The notes beneath the pieces were generated by a model. That model was given only the letters and a program-made list of their open reading frames with translations, was not told where the DNA came from and made no database searches. A stretch of 64,000 nt of DNA from Chaenocephalus aceratus (taxonomy: Eukaryota > Chordata > Actinopteri > Perciformes > Channichthyidae). The stretch lies in NCBI GenBank assembly GCA_023974075.1, contig CM043799.1, positions 6,845,250 through 6,909,249 on the forward strand, given 5' to 3'. Of this stretch, positions 1 to 10,325 are shown one piece after another; position 1 is the stretch's first letter, and every line of letters begins with the position of its first letter. The position numbers and the translations under genes were made by a program.

Positions 1-947
1 ACTAGGCTCTGTTGTGTTTAATTAATGTATTTATTAATGTTTTGGTAGCAGGAAACGCATAATATGCTGTATAGAGTCCGTTTGCTAATACCCGTCCCCA
101 TCACCTTATTGCATAGTTATACTATAGCAAAGCCGCAATGAGAACAGGGTAATACATTTGGAGATTCATGGCTTAATCTTCTCTTAAACAGTAAATCTAG
201 TCAGAACTAGCTTCCAACAAGAATATCTCAAGAAAGTGAATTTGGCATTTTGGACATCGCCATCTTATTTTTTGGGAAGCAAAAGTGACTTGAAAGGGTC
301 AAGGTAAGTTGAACCGAAGGTTGAACAAGACATTTTTAAGTGACCAACATGTTACAACTTACTTTCATGTCTTGGACAAAAAAAAAAGAAACACCAAAAT
401 GTGGCGTCATATCGATTAAAAAATGTAGATACACCCTGAAGCTAATGAGACCATTTATAAAATGAACATCATGCTTTGCTGAAAAAGATTTGCAACTTGT
501 GATTGAGACCTCCATTTAGGCAAATGTTCATTTATGTCATACATCAAGTAAGAAGTACGGTAATTTTCTCATGTATTTCTATACAATCTGACTTATTTTT
601 GCTATCAGTGGCGTCGCCCCCTGCTGGCAGTTAGAGTAAAATCTGGTTTACAGCAATTTCACACTTGCTTAACTTCACTGAAACAGAAGTAGAATGTAAG
701 TGACAGTAAACAAGTGTATTCCCAACATTTTCAACAATTTCCCCTTTAAAATGCAGGTAAACTAGATTTGATCCAGATAACCAAATGCGCGCGCACACAG
801 AGAAGGACAGATAATATACAGTATACAAGTAAACCCAATCCATGTGAGTTATGTTAAAGGCAATCGTATATATGGCAGACAATGGACAAAGTCATCCAAT
901 TTACAGAATCAAACCAAACACTCTAGTGTTATGGATGGCCTTATATA
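1..947. other. Unannotated AT-rich sequence
   Basis: I see no gene, no recognisable transposon protein and no long repeat here. The only open frame longer than 80 codons (631-882, - strand) has no recognisable motif and I treat it as chance. A CTCF-like motif at 611-630 is listed separately. Confidence 0.5.
611..630 (-). promoter_or_regulatory. CTCF-like motif
   Basis: The + strand reads GTCGCCCCCTGCTGGCAG; its reverse complement contains CCAGCAGGGGGC, close to the well-known vertebrate CTCF core. A single motif match has weak predictive value, and many fish repeats carry similar strings, so binding is inference only. Confidence 0.3.
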
Positions 948-982
948 TATGTGTGTGTGTGTGTGTGGGGGGGGGGGGGGGT
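948..982. repeat. (TG)n followed by a G run
   Basis: A short TA/TG microsatellite runs directly into about 15 consecutive G residues. Open frames across it code only for low-complexity peptides and are not genes. Confidence 0.9.
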
Positions 983-1363
983 GTGTTGTAGGAGCAAACA
1001 CAGTAGTGGTGGCTTAAAGCCCACCTCTGCTCTGCGTCGTCAGTTAGATGAGCCTGGTCAGATTAATAAGAAAAGGAGTTCAAAACACCGGCATAAAAGT
1101 TATAACAATAATCTGATTTTAATGGTAAAAAACACAATACGAAATACAGAGTGCCCTGTAACAGAGCACTCCGGGCTCCCCGCTCTACTGCCGTGCGATA
1201 CAGATATCGGGACCAGCCAGTCAGAAACAGGGGGCATCGTGTATGAATACACAACAGTATATATGGAAATTTTTGGGGCGGAGAGTCACTGCTTATCTTC
1301 CACCGGACTCCCCTCCTTTAATTTCCCAAGGAAGGTTTCACACAAACTATTCTTTCCCAAACA

Positions 1364-1419
1364 ATCAAACATTGTACACAGATATATTGGTATCAAACAT
1401 TGTACACAGATATATTGGT
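1364..1419 (+). repeat. Two-copy 28-bp tandem repeat
   Basis: The unit beginning ATCAAACATTGTACACAG occurs twice back to back (1364-1391 and 1392-1419) with no mismatch that I can see, pointing to a recent tandem duplication. Confidence 0.85.
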
Positions 1420-1467
1420 GATATTGGCTTGAGATTATATTGGCCCCAGAAAGAACCTTGAAAATAA

Positions 1468-1811
<344 letters not shown>

Positions 1812-2470
1812 AAGGCATAGGCTTCATTGTAATAGATGCTTCCCATTAACAGAAAAGAGAAAGATGGAGGAACAAAGGGAATAAGGGGAGAAAGTGAAAA
1901 AAAAAGGTCCTTTCCATATCCTCGGCTATGTCTTAACGCACACCAATATTTACTTTGATATTGAGGATAACCATACAAGTAGTCTATTCATTAGGTGGCA
2001 AATATGAGTGCCATATCCTATTTACAACAATCTGGATGAATTCATATTCTAAACCTACAGTGTAGCCTTGGCTGGCAGGAACAGGGATACTAAAGCATGC
2101 AAACACTCACCATGTTTGTTAATCACAGTGGTACGAAGACGGAAGAGCACTGTTTAGTATGCCGCTCCCATCTTTTCCCTTCTTGCTGCATTATGCAACG
2201 ACATGCACTTACAGGCTACTGAGGAATAATGAATTATATTTACTGTATTAACTCGGATCAATTATTTACTTGACTCACTTTAAAGTACTATGCATCACTT
2301 CACTGTATTCTTACTGCATCAGCAAATGGCCAGTGGTAAACTGCATCTGAATGTAAAGTTACATGAGTTGAGACTAAAGGGAAAATTCAACAACCGTTTA
2401 TGTGGATGTCCAATCAGGAGGGCAGGAGATCAGTGCACTGAGACTTGGCTTTGGAACTGAAAGGTTTCCC
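1812..2470. other. Unannotated sequence
   Basis: I see no gene or recognisable repeat between the TG cluster and the SINE cluster. Confidence 0.5.
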
Positions 2471-2485
2471 GGATCAAGCCCTGGA

Positions 2486-2545
2486 AATGATTGATGAGGT
2501 GCCCGTGAGCAAGGCACTGACCCCTACTCTGCTCTCCGGGCACTG
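2486..2545 (+). mobile_element. SINE body fragment
   Basis: The string GTGAGCAAGGCACTGACCCC followed by a CTCTCCGGGCACTGTAC-type segment is the conserved body of fish tRNA-derived SINEs. No tRNA-like head belongs to this piece. A second body copy lies at 2790-2830, so this appears to be the first half of a dimeric or head-to-tail insertion. Confidence 0.55.
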
Positions 2546-2548
2546 TAC

Positions 2549-2850
2549 ATAGCCTGCAGGGGCTCAGTCTGTAGGGCTTTGCTTGGGAACCAAATGGTCG
2601 CCTGTTCAAGTTTCGATTGGACCAAAAAAACGGAGGGGGGACTGATAACGAGGTCAAGTTCCAATTGGATAAAAAATGTATAAACGGAGGGTAGACTGGT
2701 GGCCGGTTCAAGATCTGATGGAACCAAAAAAAACGGTGTGTCGACTGCTAGCTGGAGAGGTTCACCTCATAGGCACTGCAGAGGTGTCCTTGAGAAAGGC
2801 ACCGAATCCCCTTCTGCTTCCTGGCGCCGAAAAACCTGTGATGATTGGTC
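2549..2850 (+). mobile_element. tRNA-derived SINE
   Basis: A tRNA-like head starts with GGGGCTCAGTCTGTAGGG (resembling an A box) and is followed by GGTCGCCTGTTCAAGTTTC (resembling a B box). The SINE body with TTGAGAAAGGCACCGAATCC and CTTCCTGGCGCCG is at 2795-2829. Between head and body the B-box region is reiterated (listed separately). SINEs of this kind are Pol III transcribed and mobilised by a partner LINE. Diverged, so presumably inactive. Confidence 0.6.
2591..2747 (+). repeat. Threefold B-box-like repeat in SINE
   Basis: Three units of about 54, 54 and 49 bp (2591-2644, 2645-2698, 2699-2747) share the layout: a (G)GTTCAAG or GGTCAAG core, a GATTGGA or GATGGAA string, A-rich AAAACGG, then GACTG. 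This looks like local amplification of the promoter-proximal part of the SINE. Confidence 0.6.
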
Positions 2851-2889
2851 AAGGTCAGAAATAGGCCGGCAAAAAGGTACAGAGGAGAG

Positions 2890-3340
2890 ACGGACCGACA
2901 GCTCAAAATATACTTAGAAATACTATTATGTTTTTAAGAAATACTAGTGAGTTTTCAATCAAACTATTTAAACAACAACATCGTTTTTAGATTTTTTTAT
3001 TAGGATAGGTTTCATATCCCAGGTGCAGTTGACAACGGTGGTTTTTCAATCTGCAACGAAAGATGTGTATAGCTTCTGTATGCTTTTACATATATTTAAC
3101 TGTGTGAACAACACCACTTGGGTACAAATAAAGGGTGTTCTTCTTCAATCCGTGTTGACAAGAAGTCTGCAAAATATTTTCTTTCTACATCAAATGCCAT
3201 CATGTCAGTGACGTAGTTGGAGGCAACAAATAAATGCCATATCAGCATGGATCTGGGTATGAGGGGTTGCTAGATTGAAACAAAAACACTAACAGATGCA
3301 TATAAAGTTTGAAGATCAATTATAGCTTCAATAGGATCTT
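2890..3340. other. Unannotated sequence
   Basis: No gene or recognisable repeat is visible. The 62-codon open frame at 3023-3211 lacks any known motif. Confidence 0.45.
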
Positions 3341-3562
3341 TACAAAAACAGAGATCTGTTCTATCTCACACAGGCTCCGCCCTCTACTGGACTCTATGGG
3401 TACTACTCTCATCAATGATATGCGAGCGTTCACACACTGACGTTGTATAAACATAGCCGGCCAATGTCATCCTTTTCTCTTCAGCGAGCAGGACAACACC
3501 TGAGAAAAGTAAAACGTTTGAAAGAAGAAGAAAGAAGTTATCATACCTTCATGGAGTCGCCA

Positions 3563-4403
3563 CTTGTAGAGGCTGTCCTTTGTGCCCTGGCTTAATAGCG
3601 GGTGCCGATCCACATCACCTCTGCTTCAAGTGTTTGGGGGACCAGGATATGGCCGAGGCGGTGCCATTCACATTCGTCATTCCAGCAGGGTGGATGGCTC
3701 CGTTTACCGGGGAGGAGGATGACGAGGACTTCTCGTTGGTGGGCACTTCCGGGTCCGGCGTCCATGGAAGTCCACCGCCCAGGTCTGTCCGCCAGGAAGG
3801 TCCACCAGGACTTCCCCGTGGTGATGACCATGGCCTCCGCCAGGGGTTCTACGGCCCAGTCCGCCCAGCGCAGCCAGCCTTCGTTTCGCCCCCGTTGTCA
3901 GATATCTGACAGTGTGTGGAGGCGTTGTGGCGACAGCCATGGAAGGCGAAGGCTCCAGTGGCTGGTATGGTGGGGATCCTCAGGGTGCAGGGCCGCACGG
4001 ACACAGCGTGTCCCGGCGTGCCCCCCCTTGATGAGAGCCTCGCAGCCCATCTGCTCCCACAGGCAGCAGGCTGGGCGAAGAACCTCTGCCCCGCTGCCGC
4101 GTTAATTTGTCCGCAGAATCGGCCAAATTAATATCCTGGTCCACGGTGTGGGTGCCGCTGCTGTCCCTGGCCACAGTGGAATCACGCCGCATTGCACTTT
4201 CCAAAAAAGACTGTGATGATCTCCTGGGAGCCCCCGTGTCTACGGAAGGGCTCTTTGGATCGATTTCCTCGGTCACGTGGATGAGGAGAAGTCGCAGCTT
4301 GGCCGTATGCTGCTTCTTGCTCATCCTCAGGGGAGAGAACACTGTCCCACACTCGCCGCCCCGCTGTAACTCCAGTAAAAGAAGCAGCAGGTGGGCGCGC
4401 TGA
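3563..4403 (+). pseudogene. DIRS gag-like protein, broken
   Basis: The frame at about 3565-3909 encodes a CRGC...DPHHLCFKCLG motif, the Cys-rich start seen in fish DIRS gag-like ORF1 proteins, then an acidic EEDDEDF segment and a Pro/Arg-rich stretch ending in a stop at 3909. Recognisable gag-like reading continues in other frames (3916-4131, then 4107-4403, the latter with SAESAKLISWSTVWVPLL). At least two frameshifts and stops separate the blocks. The protein would package element RNA; here it cannot be made intact. Recognition rests on the Cys-rich motif and layout. Confidence 0.55.
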
Positions 4404-4815
4404 TGTGAGTGGAATAAATCGCAGAAAATGCTGTCCAAGCACTGTGCGGGTTCAGAGATGCTATAGCCGGCGTGTTGTTGTCAGAAAACACACCACGCCT
4501 GGAATAATAGCTCCGATTAATGCATTTCACCGTTAATGTGAAACACAGCGTTCATACGAAGGCGCGCGGCACCGCAAGAGTGGCCGAGGTGCGTTCAAGG
4601 ACCTCCGCAGAAAATTGGCCCTTTTAATGTCTGTTCCCCATAAGCCAATCTTCCTTTCATGGAAGGTTTGGCGGAGGAGAGGGCCACCAGAGAGTACCAC
4701 AGCTTCTTAGCTGCAGTTTCACAGCTCCTTGCATGTCCCCTAAAACACAGTTTTATGGGGAATGGAAGCTCAGCTGTGTACTGACAGAATGGGTGGACAG
4801 GATACTGCGACTGGG
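4344..4815 (+). repeat. DIRS internal duplication, copy 1
   Basis: This block and 5124-5582 share long near-identical stretches, including GGCGTGTTGTTGTCAGAAAA, TAGCTCCGATTAATGCATTT, GGTGCGTTCAAGGACCTC and ATGGGGAATGGAAGCTCAG. I estimate about 80-85% identity by eye. Both orient like gag towards RT. Confidence 0.8.
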
Positions 4816-4921
4816 TTACTCACTCCAGTTCTGCAGCGTACCTCCTCCATTCAGGGGTTTAAGAGAGGCAAATCTATCATCCCAGGAGGAGATAGGTTTC
4901 CTTTCAACAGAGATTTAGGCC
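4690..4921 (+). pseudogene. DIRS gag/RT junction remnant
   Basis: The frame 4733-4918 reads WVDRILRLGYSLQF followed by PPPFRGL, which resembles the segment just upstream of the RT fingers in fish DIRS pol; the - strand element has a comparable TPPHFSGI. It ends at a stop at 4918 and no RT follows, so this is a truncated pol start. Confidence 0.5.
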
Positions 4922-5123
4922 CTGTTGCACGAACAGTGGGTTACGTATTGTAACCCTAGAGCTAGAGTGATGTGTGTGTGAAAAATGCATTCAATAAAAA
5001 CGATTGCATTCATCCCAGAGTAAGAGTCATCTCTCTCCACAATTCCACATTTCCCCATAATGTCTCGTTGAAATCGGCAAGATCCGTTTCATATGATGTT
5101 AACTGGGCACCCATTATGAGACA

Positions 5124-5582
5124 CGATTCCCCACTCGCCACCCCAGTTGTAAACTCCAGTAAAGGAGGCAGCCAGTGGGCGCGCATGTGAGTGTGATAAA
5201 CTGCAGGAAGTGCTGTCAAAGCGCTATGCGGGTGCAGGAACATTAGGGCCGGCGTGTTGTTGTCAGAAAACACACCTCGCCTAGTGTAATAGCTCCGATT
5301 AATGCATTTCACCGTCTGTGTGAAGACGGCATTATGACGGAGCGTGCAGTCCCGCGAGAGTGTGCCGCGGTGCGTTCAAGGACCTCAGTAGAAAATCGGC
5401 CCTTTCTGTGTCAGCCCCCCATAGGCCAAACTTCTTTTTATGGAAGGTTTGGCGGCGGAGTGGGCCACCAGAGAGTACCACAGCTTCTTAGCTGCGTCTC
5501 CACAGCTGCCTGCATGTCCCCTAACACAGTTTTATGGGGAATGGAAGCTCAGCTGTGTACTGACATTGGATGGACAGGACAC
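5124..5582 (+). repeat. DIRS internal duplication, copy 2
   Basis: Second copy of the 4344-4815 block, in the same orientation, ending immediately before the ACTATAGGTTACTTACGTAA inverted end at about 5584. The copies differ by many substitutions and small indels, so the duplication is old or the two pieces come from different elements. Confidence 0.8.
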
Positions 5583-5583
5583 T

Positions 5584-5882
5584 GAAACTATAGGTTACTT
5601 ACGTAACCCCAGTCTCAGAGTAACATGAAGTGAGATGTTTCACTATTCGCCTCAACGCGTATGCAAACAGAAGCATCAATCTCATTACGCCAATCCTGAT
5701 TGGCTGGTGATCTTGACGTCAACGTCAGGGAATCCACCGACCCTTTAAGTAGCTTGCGCTACGACGCAGCGTCATTCAAAATAAGCACCTCTTCTCGCTT
5801 CGCCTTAGCAAGAAGGGCCGTCTGGTGAGACATCTCACTTCAGGTTACTTCATGTAAGTAACCTATAGTTCTCATTCATAAC
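5584..5882 (-). repeat. DIRS terminal repeat unit with inverted ends
   Basis: The unit starts ACTATAGGTTACTTACGTAA and ends with the near-inverse (GGTTACTTCATGTAAG then TAACCTATAGT). It sits just 3' of the YR gene. The + strand DIRS has a similarly bounded unit at 43773-44029 in the equivalent place, so it is part of the element's terminal structure and not a separate insertion. Confidence 0.6.
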
Positions 5883-5969
5883 ACTCCGTTCGATGTCTCA
5901 CTATGCGATATTGAAACTCCCGTATTGCTAGACATGCTTATCTCGAAAATCACCAAAAACAACCAGAAC

Positions 5970-6908
5970 TTAACAGGTAGAACTCTGTCTCAACACGGGA
6001 CCCAGCACTGCGCGGGCCACACTTGGAGCAGAGACATCTAGCCTGTAAAAGCGGACAAAAGTGAGCGGCAAGGACCAGCTCGCTGCTGCACAAATGTCTT
6101 GGATGGAAACACCCTTGAACAAAGCCCAGGATGTAGCCAGTCCACGAGTAGAATGAGCACGCAGGCCCGTTGGTGCCTGCAAACCCTGACTCGTATAAGC
6201 CAGAGCAATCGCTTCCACAATCCAGTGGGAGAGCCGTTGCCTGGTAACGGGCTTGCCCTTCTGAGGGTTAGCCCAGGATATAAAGAGTTGTTCATTACAA
6301 CAAAACTCTTTTGACCTGTCCATATAGATGCGTAAAGCATAAACTGGACACAGCAAATTCGGCCGCTGTTCCTCAGAGGAACACAGCGGCCGAGGAAATG
6401 CCACAATGTCAATTGGGGTACATGAGCCAACCACCTTAGGTATAAAGGCAGGGTTGGGCTTCAGCAACACTCTCGTTTGCCCCGGGGCAAACTAAGTGCA
6501 CGAAGGATGTACAGAGAGCGCATGAATGTCACTGACTCGCTTGGCAGATGCCAGAGCCAGTAACAGCACTGTCTTCAGTGACAGGTGTTTCATGTCAGCT
6601 TCTTCCAGGGGTTCAAATGGAGGTCGAGTGAGCCCATCTAAAACCACTGCCAAGTCCCATAAGGGCACCAGTGACCTGGAAACAGGGAGGAGCCTGCGAG
6701 CCCCTTTCATAAAACGGCAGACCAAAGGATGTTGGCTAGCCGTCTTTCCCTCAAAGCCCACACGGCATGCAGCAATAGCAGCCAGGTACACTTTGATCGT
6801 AGAGAAAGCTCTGTGTTTATCAATTAAGTCCTGTAGAAATGATAAAATCACCCCGACAGGACATTGAAAAGAGATGTGTCCTTTTTTAAGGCACCACTCC
6901 TCAAACAC
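5970..6908 (-). pseudogene. DIRS tyrosine recombinase
   Basis: Two blocks encode the recombinase that would integrate the circular cDNA. The N-terminal block (6908-6492) contains FSTIKVYLAAIAACRVGF, PLWDLAVVLDGLTRPPFEPL and ASAKRVSDIHALSV. The C-terminal block (6470-5970) contains LCPVYALRIYMDRS, AHSTRGLATSWALF, AASWSLPLTFVRFYRLDV. The HSTR motif and the Tyr of RFYRLD fit the family's catalytic His-x-x-Arg and Tyr. A frame change near 6470-6492 separates the blocks. Otherwise it is near full length and well conserved. Confidence 0.85.
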
Positions 6909-6921
6909 CCTCCACTTACAG

Positions 6922-7791
6922 TCATAGAGAGACCTGGTGGAGGAAGCTCTTGGGCCAGGCCCATAGTGCCAAGCGCTCTGGGTGTGGGTGAAAGATCTCC
7001 CCCCCCGCCTGAGACAGTATGTCCCTGCATAGTGGGAGCTGCCACGGCTGCCCGCACAGCAGCTGATATATCTCCGCCAGCCAGTACATTGCAGGCCAGT
7101 GCGGAGCTATCAGGATAAGTGTGTGGCGTTGTTCTCTCACTCTGGCCAGAGTTGGGGGTATCAGAGCCAGGGGTGGGAACGCGTACAGAAGGACCGGAGG
7201 CCAAATGTGCGCGAGCGCGTCCACGCCTAACGGTGCGTTTAAATCGCGCATTGAAAAGAACAGCTGACATTGAGCATTTTATTTTAATGCGAACAGATCC
7301 ACCGCGGCTCGGCCGTAACGCACCCACAGCTGACTCACAATCATTGGATGTAGAGTCCAGTCTGCATATAGTGGTGCACCTCTGGACAGCAGATCCGCCC
7401 CGAGGTTCATCACTCCTGGTACGTGCGTCACTCTCAGAGAGAGGAGACGTCCGCAGCTCCGTAAGATCAGTTTGCGTGCCAGCATGTGTAACTGGAGAGA
7501 ACGCAAACCCCCTTGGCGGTTTATATAAGATATTGTGGTCGTGTTGTCTGTCCTCACGAGGACATGATGTCCTCTGAGAAAAGGCAGAAAGCGTTTCAGG
7601 GTGAGGAACACCGCTAAAGGCTCCAGATAATTTATGTGTGACCGTTGGAGGTCTCTGCACCTTCGTATATACCCCCCCCAGCCCGTCAGACATGCGTCTG
7701 TGGTGACCACCTTCCGCGATAGGACAGCACCCATAGGCACGCCCGTACTAGAAAAGTCGGGTGTAGCCAGTGGCGCAGTGCCATTACGCAT
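6922..7791 (-). pseudogene. DIRS RNase H and linker
   Basis: The RNase H block (7791-7279) has VVTTDACLTGWGGY (first catalytic Asp), LEPLAVFLTLKRFLPFL, VLVRTDNTTTISYINRQGG (catalytic Asp region) and THVPGVMNLGADLLSR, a typical DIRS RNase H that degrades RNA in RNA:DNA hybrids. Next comes AVDLFALK, and after a frame change the linker (7251-6922) with GVDALAHIWPPVLLYAFPPL, which in this family lies between RNase H and YR. No second nuclease domain is visible. Confidence 0.8.
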
Positions 7792-7928
7792 TTCATAGTG
7801 ACCTTCACTTTCCGCGCGCCATGACGCGCGGGATCCAATCTGAGGGCAGCTACCCAGCGCTGAAACTCCCTCATGTGTAAGCGTCCCAGTCGTACCACCA
7901 GAATGGCTGACGCCATGAGCCCCAGCAA
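7686..7928 (-). pseudogene. DIRS RT thumb/connection
   Basis: The frame begins LGLMASAILVVRLGRLHMRE and continues with FQRWVAALRLDPARH, matching the segment between RT palm and RNase H in DIRS pol. Its upstream (5') partner is separated from it by the hAT insertion at 7937-8698, whose 8-bp target duplication CCGCAGAC flanks the break. Confidence 0.7.
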
Positions 7929-7936
7929 CCGCAGAC

Positions 7937-8698
7937 CAGGGTTTCCGCTAGGATTTTTTCTCGCCGGTCAAATGTCCTGGCAGAATTTATTTTACCGGAC
8001 ACATTTGAAACTTACCGGTCATATTTCAATAATAATAATAAGAGTTGTGTAGCAGAGTTTCCGTTAGCAGGTAATTACCGGACTATCAGCAGATATGCTT
8101 CAGTTTAAAACTCAGTTCACGGGGCTCATTTTTATATTGCTTCAGTTTATAATCGTAACAGATCGAAAAATTCAGATTCATTTTTCAATAAATGATTCCA
8201 CAAACAACAAACAACATAATTATTACATTCAAACAAACTACTTGTAGTAGATAATGTACATTATTCAAAAGTTTACATTACATTTGAATAATAACACGGG
8301 AGAAACGGATCCTCTCTTTTCCCCTCTCCCTCCCCTGACAGCACGTCAGTTTCTCATGCAGCTCCTGCAGCTCGCTAAACAGAGGGCGGGGCTTCAGGTG
8401 ATTATACAGAGCTGCATGTCTCCAGACTCAGCAGCTGATCTGATCTCTCTCTCGCGTCCGGTTACACTTCACTCGCGTTTATGTCCATATCGATCAGATC
8501 CAGCTCTCCTGATCGGCCTTTATAGAGAGCACCGATCAAACTATTAAGAGTGAATATCGGCCGATAATGACCGGCGGCCGATCGATCGGAGCCTCCCTAA
8601 TTATTACCAGACATTTTGACCGGCAGGTTTTGAATTTACCGGTTTTTAATAAATTGTACCAGCTAAAAACCGGTAATTACCGGCTAACGGAAACCCTG
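7937..8698. mobile_element. hAT MITE with 8-bp TSD
   Basis: A 762-bp element with inverted ends CAGGGTTTCCG (left) and CGGAAACCCTG (right) is flanked by a perfect 8-bp duplication CCGCAGAC (7929-7936 and 8699-8706). The 8-bp TSD and the CAGGG start fit the hAT superfamily. Subterminal regions are rich in ACCGG motifs that may be transposase binding sites. It encodes no transposase. An internal stretch at 8545-8567 recurs inverted at 60158-60187. Confidence 0.9.
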
Positions 8699-8706
8699 CC
8701 GCAGAC

Positions 8707-10058
8707 ATGATCTGAAGAGAACATATTTGCGTGGCTGGAAATAAGCGAGGCAAGCCCTGAAGGCTTTCACTCTCTCTGCTGACAAGCGGGCTGTAAAGGG
8801 CACCGAATTCAGGCGTAGGCCCAGGAAGAGTACAGTCTGGAGACAACATGCTCTTTTCTGTGTTTATTACAAAACCCAGGTCGAGCAGGTGTTTTACGAG
8901 GACATTCGTCTGCGTAATAGCCTCTTGTTCCGACTGTGCAAGAAGGAGCCAATCGTCCAGATAAGTTGCCAGGCGAATACCCTGTTGTCTCAACGGGGCT
9001 ATCGCGGCTTCCATACACCGTACAAACACTCGCGGGCTGAGAGACAGACCGAAGGGAAGTACTCTGTTCTCGTAACAGAGACCCTGAAAGGCGAACCTCA
9101 GATATTTCCTGTGTGGGTAATATACTGGGATGTGGAAATACGCATCTTTCAGGTCGACTGATGTGAACCAGTCGTTTTGGCGCACGAAATGCAACAGAGA
9201 TGTGTGAGTGAGCATTCTGAATTTGTATCTTTTGAGATATTTGTTCAGAGCTCTCAAATCTAGTATAGGCCGAATTCCGTTCCCTCCCCGTTTGGGAACG
9301 AGGAAATACTTGGAATATAAGCCGCTCTGACTCTGTTCGGCGGGTATTATCGATATAGCCTTCTTTTCTAGGAGCGAGAAAATCTCTTGCTCTAGAATAT
9401 GGGCTGACTCTCCCCGGGCCTGTGAATACAGAATGCCCGAGAAGTGAGGGGGGGTGACAGCGAATTGGAGCCTGTAGACCCGTGTTACTGTCTTGAAAAC
9501 CCAAGCAGAATCTGTGAGCATCCTCCACTTTTCTCTTCTCAAAGCGAGCGGAGATGTCACAGCTCTGTCGTCTGCCCTCAGTGTCTCTATTTGTTGTGTT
9601 ATGGGGCCCTCTAGTGTCTGAACACGGTGGTACCCCAGGTTGACAACCCCGGCCGACACTGCGCATGCGCGTGGCGGTGGTGCCTTCACAATCCCGTCTA
9701 TTGTCCGCCTTTTGAGAGAGGCCGTAGCCGCTCTCAAAAGAGGGGGAGACGACAGACTGTTTATTGTTTTTCTTTTCATTTTTATTGACTGCGCCCTTGG
9801 CTTCAAGCCTGGAAACGACAGTGGAAAATGATTTATTTTGAAACAACAATGATGACATGTGTGACTTAAACAGGCAGCGGAACTTGCTGTCTTTGATGTT
9901 AAGTCCATTTCCCTGATGGCGCGAACTTGAGGATGATGTTTTGGCATCACTCGAGGCGGCGGGAAGATGGAGGCATGGCGGCACCCCGAAAACACATGAG
10001 CATCCAACACTGGAATGTGCTCTGGAGCTGGGGAACAGAGAACTTCCAGCGCCTTCAT
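8707..10058 (-). pseudogene. DIRS reverse transcriptase
   Basis: A long open frame runs from 10058 into the hAT insertion. It encodes the RT N-terminal approach (VYRLQFAVTPPHFSGI), fingers (LLEKKAISIIP, SKYFLVPKRGGNGIRPILDL, RALNKYL), palm (DWFTSVDLKDAYFHIPV with the first catalytic Asp, VLPFGLSLSPRVFVRCM) and the active site YLDDWLLLAQ. Residues before about 120 look like the gag/pol spacer. The RT copies the element RNA into circular cDNA. The domain itself lacks internal stops, so it is one of the best preserved coding regions here; the hAT interrupts its 3' end. Confidence 0.85.
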
Positions 10059-10325
10059 CGAGGAGAGGAGAGGAGGCTGTCAGGCCGCCCGCTTCTTCTT
10101 CCTCGCCTGGTGGCTGAAAACCTTGGTCTAATAAAACCTTGAGAGGTTAGAGAGGGAAAAGGTCTTGGATAAAAGTTATTCTTGATAAGAGAAGCCCAGA
10201 AGGCCAGAGAGAAAAAGTGAGTTTTAAGTGTTGATTTAAAAAACCCCCAGGGTCTGGGCCGACCTCACATCGAGGGGCAAAATGTTCCAGAGCCTGGGGC
10301 CCGCTGCTGCGAATGTTCGGTGCCC

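Larger units (their letters stand above)
3540..5583 (+). mobile_element. DIRS-type retrotransposon fragment, gag side
   Basis: Decayed + strand remains of a DIRS retrotransposon: a gag-like start with Cys-rich motif near 3570, broken gag to about 4400, and the gag/RT junction at 4690-4921. A second copy of the 4344-4815 segment follows at 5124-5582. RT, RNase H and YR are absent from this copy. It abuts the terminal repeat of the - strand DIRS element at 5584, so the two were probably brought together by rearrangement or inserted end to end. The 5' edge is not defined; 3340-3540 may be leader. Confidence 0.6.
5584..10120 (-). mobile_element. DIRS retrotransposon, pol and YR side
   Basis: On the - strand the order is RT (10058 to 8707), RT thumb (7928-7686), RNase H (7791-7279), a conserved linker (7251-6922), tyrosine recombinase (6908-5970) and a terminal repeat unit (5882-5584). 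That order, a YR in place of an integrase, and inverted termini define DIRS elements. Gag is missing on the 5' side, where the element meets an L2 LINE near 10120-10140. A hAT MITE lies inside pol at 7937-8698. Stops and frame changes make it non-autonomous. Confidence 0.8.

Noticed and set aside
2549..2620. Possible genuine tRNA gene
   Set aside because: A-box and B-box-like strings are present, but no cloverleaf can be drawn, and a SINE body follows.
5440..7577. + strand open frames opposite the DIRS pol/YR region
   Set aside because: They are antisense shadows of the - strand YR and RNase H frames, whose motifs are unambiguous.
8809..9984. 391-codon - strand frame overlapping the DIRS RT frame
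   Set aside because: It is an alternative frame of the RT gene; the 8646-10058 frame carries the YLDD and other RT motifs.
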